DNA from: Plesiocystis pacifica SIR-1
GTDB lineage: Bacteria > Myxococcota_A > Polyangia > Nannocystales > Nannocystaceae
Length of the DNA: 62,588 nt
Reading direction: 5' to 3'
Assembly (NCBI RefSeq): GCF_000170895.1
Contig: NZ_ABCS01000058.1
Span: 1 to 62,588, forward strand
Made by a program: the position numbers and the translations under genes. Every line of letters starts with the position of its first letter. Within the stretch, counting starts at the first letter, position 1. A model generated the notes under the pieces. It had not been told where the DNA came from, did not search any database, and saw only the letters and a list, made by a program, of their open reading frames with translations. Of this stretch, positions 9,231 to 16,663 are shown in pieces.

Positions 9231-11198
9231 TCACTCGCACACGTAGATGAGGTTGCAGCGGTCGAAGGCGGTCATCCACGAGCGCAGCTCCCGGACCTCC
9301 GCCTTGGTCGCCTTGCTGCACTTGGCCCCCCGCGGCTCCCGGTAGTAGGGGGTGCCGCTGTACCACCAGCACGACTTGGTCGAGTCGCGGCTGTAGTCCG
9401 GCGCGGGGCCGTCGACCAGGATGGTCGCCTTGGCGTCGCCGCGCCCGTCGAAGGCGACCCGCGTGCTCGTGTCCGCGGCCTCGCTCCAGCAGATCCACGG
9501 GGGCTGCTCGGTGCGCGCGGGCGGGTCCCAGCGGGACTTCGAGCCCTCGAACTCGACCTCGAGCACGCTCGTGCGGTTGGGCGCGTCGCGGACCGGGGCG
9601 ACGTGCCAGGGGCCCTCCCCCTCCCCGCCGCAGCTGAGCTTGCCCAGGTACTGCCCGTCGAACTCGACGACCACGGCGCTCGGCCGGGCCGCGAGGGTCA
9701 GCTGCATGGGCGCCGCGTCGGGGGCCTCGGCCAGATCGAGGCGGAGCAGATCAAAGCGAGTCCGCGCCGCGTCCGGGCTCTCGACGACCTCACCCTCGGG
9801 GAGCCCCGCGCACACCCAGGCGTGCGCGTTGTCTCCCTCCCGGCTCACCGACCAGCGCGAGCTGCCAACGCTCGCGCGCGCGGTGACGCCCCGGAGCCAG
9901 CTGCCCTCGCCGCCCAGGCGCAGCGGCATCAGCCACGGCCGGACCTCCTCGGACAGCTCGCACTCGAGGCGCGAGCGCGCCCCGCCTTCGCGAATTCGAA
10001 AACCCGGGAGCTCGCCCTCGACGGTGGGCACGTGGGCGCACCCCCAGCCCGAGTCCAGCGCGATGTCGGTGGCGAGGAAGCTCCCCTCTTCGGCAGACCC
10101 GGCATCTCCGGCGCTCAGCTCCACGACCCCATGCCCCTCCCCCGGCACGCTCACCACCACCGGCGCGAGCTCGGGGCCCGGCGACCACGGGTAGCTGAAG
10201 GTGTGCTCGATGGCCAGATCCCCCGGCGCGCACTCAGCCTCGCCGTGGTCCCCAAACAAGCCCGCGTCCGGCTCGACCGCCTTTACCCGCGCGCTCGCCG
10301 TGGGCGCGCAGTCCGAGTCCGACTCGAGCGCGTCGCCGCCGAGCCAGTCGATGTCCGCGCAGCGCACCTCGAGCACCGGTGCTGTGAAGCGCCCCCCGCC
10401 CGCGCGGCGCACGACCTCGAACAGCTCCCCGTCGTGGATGTGCCCGGCCACGGCCTCCCGATGCCCCGCGACCCCGCCGAACAAGGTCATGGTGTGGTGG
10501 GGCGACAGGACCTCGGGCTTGCCCCGCCCCGGCAGGGCGATGGTCAGCTCCCGATCCGTCTGGTTGTGGATCTGCGTGACCCCGAGCTCGAGGCCCGCGC
10601 CCGCCAGCAGCAGCAGCGCCAGGGTCCCGCCGAGGGCCCGGGGAATCAGCAGCGGCATGCCAAACCACGGCAGCCGATCGCTGCGCAGGCGCTCGCCCAC
10701 GGAGCTGGCCACGTTGACCCCGAGGCCGAGGATGGTCGCGCCGCTGACCCCCAAGAAGGCGTCGGTGAAGGTCGCCCGCAGCGTCGCCAGGGTCGTGGTC
10801 ATGAGCGCCGCGAGGCCGAGCAATCCGGCGAGCACGATGCACGTCGACACGACCACGGAGCCCCGCCGGATCAGCCGCACCGTCGCCGTCCGCGGCGTCT
10901 CGCCCTCGGCCTCCACGCGCACCTCGAGGTTCGGCCGCAAGAGCCCGCGGGCGCTCACCGTCGCCCGGCCCTCCCACGCGCAGGTTTCCCCCTCCCCTTC
11001 GCCTGCGCGCCGCAGCGCGACGGCCTCGCCACCGACCACGCAGCGCGGCGTCACCCCAACGCGCACCCGCTCGACCTCCACGCGCACGTGCACGGCCTCG
11101 CCCGCTCGGCAGATCATCCAGGTCGCGGGCGCGCCGTCTTGGAGATGGTCCGGGAGCTCGGCGCGGAGCAGCACGCGGCGATCATCGCAGCCGCCCAT
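9231..11198 (-). CDS. Hypothetical protein with two membrane regions and large C-terminal domain
   Basis: This 655-residue protein starts at ATG 11198 (MGGCDDRR). Longer upstream reading is open but lies in low-complexity GC-rich sequence. Residues 1-110 look like a beta-rich cytoplasmic or peripheral domain. Membrane segments lie at about 115-140 (IVLAGLLGLAALM) and 175-200 (LGGTLALLLLAGAGLEL), with a possible short one between them. The rest, about 450 residues, contains roughly a dozen scattered cysteines and looks extracytoplasmic. I recognise no family. It is convergent with the VIT/vWA gene. The 583-bp gap upstream could hold its promoter. Confidence 0.65.
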   Translation of the reverse strand: MGGCDDRRVLLRAELPDHLQDGAPATWMICRAGEAVHVRVEVERVRVGVTPRCVVGGEAVALRRAGEGEGETCAWEGRATVSARGLLRPNLEVRVEAEGETPRTATVRLIRRGSVVVSTCIVLAGLLGLAALMTTTLATLRATFTDAFLGVSGATILGLGVNVASSVGERLRSDRLPWFGMPLLIPRALGGTLALLLLAGAGLELGVTQIHNQTDRELTIALPGRGKPEVLSPHHTMTLFGGVAGHREAVAGHIHDGELFEVVRRAGGGRFTAPVLEVRCADIDWLGGDALESDSDCAPTASARVKAVEPDAGLFGDHGEAECAPGDLAIEHTFSYPWSPGPELAPVVVSVPGEGHGVVELSAGDAGSAEEGSFLATDIALDSGWGCAHVPTVEGELPGFRIREGGARSRLECELSEEVRPWLMPLRLGGEGSWLRGVTARASVGSSRWSVSREGDNAHAWVCAGLPEGEVVESPDAARTRFDLLRLDLAEAPDAAPMQLTLAARPSAVVVEFDGQYLGKLSCGGEGEGPWHVAPVRDAPNRTSVLEVEFEGSKSRWDPPARTEQPPWICWSEAADTSTRVAFDGRGDAKATILVDGPAPDYSRDSTKSCWWYSGTPYYREPRGAKCSKATKAEVRELRSWMTAFDRCNLIYVCE

Positions 11199-11781
11199 CA
11201 CCCCGAGCCAGAGGCGGCGAAGCCCCACCCCCGCCCCAACCCTGCGCGTGTTCGCCAGGGCTGACCCAACGATGGGGGATTCCGCGCTCCGCCGCGGCCC
11301 TCGGGCCCCTGCCAAGCGACGGAACCCCACGCCGGAACGTGGTGAGAACACCCTGGGTGGGGTCGACCCCCATCCCTCCTCTCCAGGCCGCACCAAGGCT
11401 CACGAACCACGACCTCCGCTCGAGCGGGCCTGGAGCTTGACTCGAGCCAATGCTCCGCTAGACCCACACACGCTGGCGCCTCGCCCAGCTCCTTGGACAT
11501 GACCATGCTCCAAACATCGCCGGTCGTCCGGCTGCAATGCTCCGCCGCGGCGGGGTCCTTCGCTCCCGAAGGCCCCGACATCACCGCTGGCTGAGCGTTG
11601 CGGCTAGTCGTCCCCACGGCCCACGCGGCCCGTGGCCAACGGCTCCCCGAGCCCACGAGCGTCTGCTCGTGAGCGACGCGGGGCCCGTGACTCGCACGCA
11701 CGCGAACCCAACCCCGAACGTCGACGCTTCGTCGACGCCCGGGCTCCCCCTCCCGTGGTTCCTCATGCCTGCGATGTCCCC
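11199..11781. other. Intergenic region without recognisable gene
   Basis: This divergent gap separates the two-membrane-region protein and the deacetylase-like gene. Frames crossing it have no family resemblance and biased composition. Apart from a short run of cgtcgacg palindromes near 11720-11738, I see no strong repeat, RNA gene or operator. It presumably holds the promoters of both flanking genes. Confidence 0.5.
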
Positions 11782-12777
11782 ATGGCCAAATTGTACGTTT
11801 CCATCACCGTCGACTGGGAAGGCGAGCACTTCCGCGATCTCGGCGACCTCCACGAGGCCCGCGCGTCGATCCAACACAGCCTCGGCGCCCGGACCCCTCT
11901 GACCCACTACATCTGCCCGAGCTACTGGCTCGAGCCCCACGCTTCGCTCGACCCTGCCCGGGCCATCCGCAGCGCCGTGACCAAGGGCGACGAGCTCGCC
12001 CTGCACGTCCACTGCTGGCGCGCGCTCGTCGAGTTTGCCGGCGTCCGTGTCCGCGACGACGTCGACTGGAACAACGACGGGACCGGCCACGGCGTGCCCC
12101 TGGGCGTCTACGAGGGCAACGCTCAAGCGATCCTCGCCGCCGCCCGCGAGCTGCTCCAGCGCAAGCTCGGCGCGACCGTGTGGGGCTTTCGCTGCGGCGG
12201 CGCCATGACCTGCGACGGCGTGTTCGAGGCCCTCATGGCCCTCGGCTTTCGCTACGACTGCTCGGCCCTGCCCCCGGTCATCATGTCCCGCGGCTACCGC
12301 CCCGGGGGCCGCCGCGGGAACCTCCGCGACACCCTGGGCTGCCGCAACGCCATCGCCGGCTACCAGGTCGATCTGTGGGGCGACAAGCCCATGCGCGCGG
12401 TCGAGCGGGCCAACGCCCTCAACCTCGAGGCCACGGGCGGCCGCGCCGTCGCCCCGACCACCCGGCCCTACGTCGTCCGCTCCGGCGAACGCAGCATCCT
12501 CGAGATGCCGGTCAACGGCGGCCTCTCGGACTACGCGAGCGCCGAGTACATGACCAAAACCTTCGACGAGCTCCTCGAGCTCGCACGCGTTGGCGACGCG
12601 CCGATGTTCTTCAACATCGGCTGCCACCAAGAAGGCGCCGGTCGCTGGAAGAAGCCGCTCATGGACTTTTGCCACCGCCGCCGACGCGAGCTCAACAGTG
12701 AAGCCGTGGTCCTGACCACGGTCGCCAAGGCGGCCAAGGTCGCCGCACGAAGCCAACACCTGGGAGAAGCAGCATGA
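11782..12777 (+). CDS. Polysaccharide deacetylase-like protein
   Basis: The 331-residue protein opens with MAKLYVSITVDWEGE, which resembles the first strand and catalytic Asp of NodB-type carbohydrate esterases. It has ELALHVHCWR, an H-x-H placed like the metal-binding histidines, and later FRCGGAMTCDGVFEALMALGFRY (20 or fewer residues of which resemble the family's R-P-G and helix motifs). The family removes acetyl groups from chitin, peptidoglycan or other polysaccharides. No signal peptide is visible, so a cytoplasmic substrate or precursor is possible. Its stop overlaps the next start (ATGA at 12774), so the two genes are translationally coupled. The start at 11782 is the first Met that yields the conserved beta strand. 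The assignment is moderate because some motifs are divergent. Confidence 0.65.
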   Translation: MAKLYVSITVDWEGEHFRDLGDLHEARASIQHSLGARTPLTHYICPSYWLEPHASLDPARAIRSAVTKGDELALHVHCWRALVEFAGVRVRDDVDWNNDGTGHGVPLGVYEGNAQAILAAARELLQRKLGATVWGFRCGGAMTCDGVFEALMALGFRYDCSALPPVIMSRGYRPGGRRGNLRDTLGCRNAIAGYQVDLWGDKPMRAVERANALNLEATGGRAVAPTTRPYVVRSGERSILEMPVNGGLSDYASAEYMTKTFDELLELARVGDAPMFFNIGCHQEGAGRWKKPLMDFCHRRRRELNSEAVVLTTVAKAAKVAARSQHLGEAA

Positions 12778-13277
12778 AGATCGGAAAATCCAAGGGCCCC
12801 TCGGGCCGTCGCAAGGGCAAGAGCAAGCGCTGGCGAGCGGAGCAACGCGCCAAGGCCGAGGCCGAAGCCGCCGCTCGCAAGCGAGCCCGGGACGCCAAAC
12901 GAGGCGTCGCCCAGCGCGTCACCGGAGCGGACGCCGAGACCCGCTTCCACGAGCGTCGCGCCATGTTTCGCGCCCACCACGGCCAGCTCGGCGGGCTGCT
13001 CCACGCCCTCGCCTCGCTGACCCACAACTGCCTGGCCCACCCCCTCCTCGGCCTGCTCCCCTGCGCGCTCACGGTCCGGTTCCACGACCGCAGCGCCGAC
13101 TGGCTCAACCACAGCCCAGTCCCCACCCACTCGGACCTCCCCGAGATCCCAAACCGCCGCGCCTGGCTCCTCCACAACTGCGTCGCCCACCCCCTCATGG
13201 GCCTGGCCCCCCTCGCCAGGGCCTTCGACCTCCACGAACACAGCGCCGATCGCATGAACGTCGAAGGCTGGGTCTAA
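12774..13277 (+). CDS. Small protein with duplicated HNC-x-AHPL-x-GL motif
   Basis: The 167-residue protein has a very basic, Lys/Arg/Ala-rich first third (about residues 1-60). Two similar repeats follow: HNCLAHPLLGLLP then FHDRSADWLN, and HNCVAHPLMGLAP then LHEHSADRMN. Each repeat ends in a D-x-S-A-D element. I recall related single HN-x-x-AHP segments in short phage and bacterial proteins of unknown function, but cannot assign a role. The His, Cys and Asp residues could bind metal or nucleic acid, which is inference. The start overlaps the deacetylase-like stop (ATGA) and has a good ribosome site (gggagaag, about 6 nt before ATG). A strong stem-loop at 13295 follows. Confidence 0.75.
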   Translation: MKIGKSKGPSGRRKGKSKRWRAEQRAKAEAEAAARKRARDAKRGVAQRVTGADAETRFHERRAMFRAHHGQLGGLLHALASLTHNCLAHPLLGLLPCALTVRFHDRSADWLNHSPVPTHSDLPEIPNRRAWLLHNCVAHPLMGLAPLARAFDLHEHSADRMNVEGWV

Positions 13278-13294
13278 CCCACCCCACCCACACC

Positions 13295-13330
13295 GAGGAG
13301 GGTCTCCCCAACACCGGAGAGACCCTCCTC
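13295..13330 (+). terminator. Strong stem-loop after the HNC-AHPL gene
   Basis: A perfect 12-bp stem, gaggagggtctc (13295-13306) with gagaccctcctc (13319-13330), encloses a 12-nt loop 18 bp after the stop. No T-run follows. Position and stability suggest transcription termination or mRNA end protection. Confidence 0.6.
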
Positions 13331-13368
13331 GCCCCAAGTGCTTCCAACCAACCAGTCCCCACCCCATC

Positions 13369-13600
13369 GAGTCGGAGCCCCACCCCTCCGCACCAAGACG
13401 GGCACAACAGGGGCAAGGGGGTCGGATCCCCGAGCGCAAGGAGCCGAACCAGAGTTCGCTGAAACCCCAGACCCCCTCCAACCTCGAGCCGCCGAGACCA
13501 AAACGAAGCATGCCTTCAGGCGACAGCCGGGGATCCGACCCCCTTGCCCCGTGCCCGCTCTCCATCGGAGACGAGCCCCTCGTCAAACCAAACGAGAACC
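13369..13600. repeat. Dispersed foldback element, second locus
   Basis: This is the same element family as in the 1-1625 array, here as a single copy. Arms of 19 bp are identical in inverted orientation (13414-13432 and 13528-13546). They extend outward to about 30 bp if a 4-nt aaca insertion in the left arm is allowed. The flanks also match the array: gagtcggagcc on the left, and gtgcccgctctccatc then aaacccaacg-like sequence on the right. The 95-nt interior differs from the array copies except near the arms. It lies between two convergent genes. Confidence 0.85.
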
Positions 13601-13610
13601 CCAACCCAGC

Positions 13611-16469
13611 CTAGAACCAAATATTATCTTCATAAACCGGATCGACCTCATTCGTCCAAACCGGCAATTCCCCCTCATACATCCACTCAAACATCGCCCG
13701 AGTCTCCATCACCCGCCGCGCATACTTCGACGTCTCACTAAAGGGAATCTCCTCGACGTACTCATCGAGCCCAACCTCCCCCGTCGTCGATCCCGGCCCC
13801 TTCGCCGCCAACCACCGCGCAACGTTCACGGGCCCCCCGTTGTAGCTCGCGTACGCAAAGGTCGGCTGGTCATGAAACTTGACCATCAGCTCCGACACGT
13901 AGCGCGCCGCCAACCGGCTGTTGTCCTCGATGACAAACAGCTGATCCGGGTCAAAGGCCTGCCCGACCTCGAGCTCCCCCAACCCCTCCGCCAACTGCCG
14001 CCCCGTCCACGGCATGATCTGCAGCGCCCCCCGAGCCCCCACGTGGCTGACCACGTGCCGCCGGTAGCGAGACTCCGTGTACATCAGCGCCCACAGATGC
14101 GTCGGGTCGACCTCGCGCGCGTGGGCGTGGCGCTCGATGGGCTCGCGGTACGAGCGGAGCAACCACCGGCTGCGGTAGGGCTGCCCGTAGGGGCTCAGCT
14201 TCGCAAAGCGGTAGGGCTCGTCGAGGGCCCAGGCCAGCACCCGAAAGCGCTCGTCGAGGGCCGCCCGGCTCTCCTCCCCGCGCATCGCCTTGCGAGCCGC
14301 CCGGCTCGCCACCGCCTTGGGCTGGCTCCACTCGGACTCCCACGCCAGCCCGCGGACCAGCGCCTCGCTGCGCGTCCCCGGCATCGGCGTCCCCGACCAG
14401 GTCGCGCGGGTGTTGATGTACTCGTCGATCGCCACCCGAAACTCGTGGGCCGCCTCCTCGCGCCAGCCCGCGCGCAGCAGCTGCTCGGCGCGGGTCAGGG
14501 AGCTGAACGCCGCCCCCTGCTCGTCCGCGAAGCGGCTGAGGTGGTCGAGGGTCTCGGCGTGGCCAATGTGGCGCTCGCTCCACTCGGGCACGGGGATGGC
14601 CGGCGGCTCGGGGACGCGCTCCCCCGCCTCGACCAGGCGCGCCCGGGCCATGAGCCCGTAGTAAATCGGGAAGCCGCCGATGACCCCGCCCGCGGTCATG
14701 CGCGCGTCGCCCTCGGCCACCAGGGCCTGCAGCCGCTCCGCCCCCTGGGCGCGCACCGCCGCCTCGGCGCTGGCGAGCTCGAGCTTGCCCAAGAAGTAGC
14801 GCGCCGCCCGGTCCCGCGAGCCCGCCCGACCGCCCTCGACCAGCGCCGTGAAGCGCTCGAGCGCCAGGGCATCGTCCCCGGCGCGCATCGGCAGCCAGGC
14901 CCGCAACCAGCGGCGGTCCGCCCCCCGAGACTGGAAGCGCGCGTCGAACATCTCGAGCAGCTCCAGGGCCCGGTCGTAGCGCCCCCCGTTGACCGCGAGG
15001 GTCAGCGCGTTCCACAGCGCGTTCGCGGCCGAGCCCCGGCTCGTACCCTCGAAGGTCGCCACCCACATGTCGATGGCCTCGTCGTAGCGGGCCGCTCGCT
15101 CGAGGCAGCGGCTGCGATCGCGGCGCGTATCCGCGGACGGGACCTGCTCGTAGAGCGCGGCGAAGATGTCGGCGCAGGCGCTGTACTCCCGGTTCTTGTA
15201 CAGCGTCCACGCCAGCGAGTTCCCAGCCTCACGGCGCAGGTGTCGAGGCATGCTGTCCGCGGTCCAGATCGGCTCGAGCAGCGCCTTGGAGCGATCGAGG
15301 CGACGCAGCACCCGAGCCGCCTGACCGGCGTCGAGGGCCTCGCGGGTCGAGAACTCCCCAGCATCGATCGACTCGTGCTCGGCCGCGAGGGCCTCGAGCT
15401 CGGTCCACGCGCGCTCGGCCTCGGGCTCCCCGGCGCGCATGATCGCTATGTGGCGCAGCGCCGCCGCCCCTTCGCCGCGCTGACCCGCGCGCAGCTGGGC
15501 CTGGGCCTCGAGCAGCATCCACTCGCCCACCCGCGGGTGGTTGGGGAAGCTGGCGATCAGCCGCTCGAGGGCCTTGTCGGCCTTTTGAGCCGCGCGCTTG
15601 CGGCCCTTGGCCGCCGCCTTCTCGGCCTTGGCGATCTGCTCTGGCGTCCGCTCGTTGGGCTCGAGACCTTGCGTCGCTTCGCTGGCGGGCGCCCCATCGA
15701 TGGCCGCCATCGCCTCGCCCTGGAGCACGCGCATGGCTCCGTGGATGCGGTCGGGCTTGAGCTTCTTGAGGGCCGAGAGCTCGGACACCGCCGCGCTCAG
15801 CTGGTAGTCGGCCTCGCTGCGATCCATGCTGCCAGAGTTTTGGATCCGATCGGCGTAGGCGACCCGCGCCTTGGCCAGCTCGAAGCCCACCCAGTCCCGC
15901 GGCAGCTCCTCGGCGAAGTGTTTGTTGGCCGCGAGCGCCTCGAGCACGAACACGGCCTTGTCCCACTGCTCGGTCTCGACGTAGGCCCGCCCCGCGATCG
16001 CCCCAGCCAAAAACCACTCCGGATCTCCCTCGGCTGGATGACGCGCGACCTCGGGCTGCTCGGTCGTGCCCGCCTCGGCCTCTGCCTCGCCTTCGGCCTG
16101 AGTCTCGCCCTCGGGCGGCTCGGGAAAGGGCGGCAGCAACCCGTCGGCCTCGAGGCGAGCGAGCGCCCCCTCGGCGTCCCCACGCGCGAGTAGCTGACCC
16201 GCGCCGTCGAGCCCCGGCAGCAGCGCCTCCTCGGGCGGGGACCACGGCGGCGGCCGCGTGGGCTCGGGCGGAGGTTCGGGCGTCGGGTCGATCTCCGGCT
16301 CCGGCGGCACCTCGGGCTCCAGCTCGACCACCCGCGGCGCTTGCGGCTCGGGCGTCTTCGTCCGCCCGCAGCGCCCGACCGATCCCAAGCCCAACCCAAC
16401 GAAGAGCACGATGCCGAGGCTTCCAAACAGGCCTGGTCGGCTCCAGGAAGAGTGCGTCGGGTCAGACAC
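13611..16469 (-). CDS. Periplasmic soluble lytic murein transglycosylase, Slt family
   Basis: The 952-residue protein (GTG start at 16469) begins with a short N-terminus and a hydrophobic signal or anchor (LFGSLGIVLFVGLGLG). A Pro/Glu-rich linker and about 600 residues of helical TPR-like repeats follow. The C-terminal SLT domain has the catalytic glutamate in ALMYTESRYR (about residue 800), then GARGALQIMPWTGRQLA and FAYASYNGGPVNV, all standard for family 1 lytic transglycosylases. These cut the MurNAc-GlcNAc bond of peptidoglycan with 1,6-anhydro formation. It is longer than E. coli Slt70 because of the linker and extra helical repeats. An upstream ATG exists at 16643, but the extension carries no signal, so I prefer the GTG. 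The gene is divergent from the fad pair. Confidence 0.88.
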   Translation of the reverse strand: MSDPTHSSWSRPGLFGSLGIVLFVGLGLGSVGRCGRTKTPEPQAPRVVELEPEVPPEPEIDPTPEPPPEPTRPPPWSPPEEALLPGLDGAGQLLARGDAEGALARLEADGLLPPFPEPPEGETQAEGEAEAEAGTTEQPEVARHPAEGDPEWFLAGAIAGRAYVETEQWDKAVFVLEALAANKHFAEELPRDWVGFELAKARVAYADRIQNSGSMDRSEADYQLSAAVSELSALKKLKPDRIHGAMRVLQGEAMAAIDGAPASEATQGLEPNERTPEQIAKAEKAAAKGRKRAAQKADKALERLIASFPNHPRVGEWMLLEAQAQLRAGQRGEGAAALRHIAIMRAGEPEAERAWTELEALAAEHESIDAGEFSTREALDAGQAARVLRRLDRSKALLEPIWTADSMPRHLRREAGNSLAWTLYKNREYSACADIFAALYEQVPSADTRRDRSRCLERAARYDEAIDMWVATFEGTSRGSAANALWNALTLAVNGGRYDRALELLEMFDARFQSRGADRRWLRAWLPMRAGDDALALERFTALVEGGRAGSRDRAARYFLGKLELASAEAAVRAQGAERLQALVAEGDARMTAGGVIGGFPIYYGLMARARLVEAGERVPEPPAIPVPEWSERHIGHAETLDHLSRFADEQGAAFSSLTRAEQLLRAGWREEAAHEFRVAIDEYINTRATWSGTPMPGTRSEALVRGLAWESEWSQPKAVASRAARKAMRGEESRAALDERFRVLAWALDEPYRFAKLSPYGQPYRSRWLLRSYREPIERHAHAREVDPTHLWALMYTESRYRRHVVSHVGARGALQIMPWTGRQLAEGLGELEVGQAFDPDQLFVIEDNSRLAARYVSELMVKFHDQPTFAYASYNGGPVNVARWLAAKGPGSTTGEVGLDEYVEEIPFSETSKYARRVMETRAMFEWMYEGELPVWTNEVDPVYEDNIWF

Positions 16470-16663
16470 GAGACCCCTGGATCCTAGCAAGTCGTGGCGG
16501 AGGCACCATTTCCTGGCAATACGGTGAAGCCCCCTCGCAAACTTCCCCAAGGCTTCAACCATGGCGTGTCCACCGCGCCCCATCGCGCCGAGATCCCCCA
16601 GTCCGAGGGCATGGAACGGCTTTCGCGCGAACGCTGTAGCCAACGGCCTGAACGCCGTCTATC

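Noticed and set aside
13338..16193. 951-residue antisense frame over the lytic transglycosylase
   Set aside because: Its low-complexity Arg/Gly/Pro composition is typical of a shadow frame.
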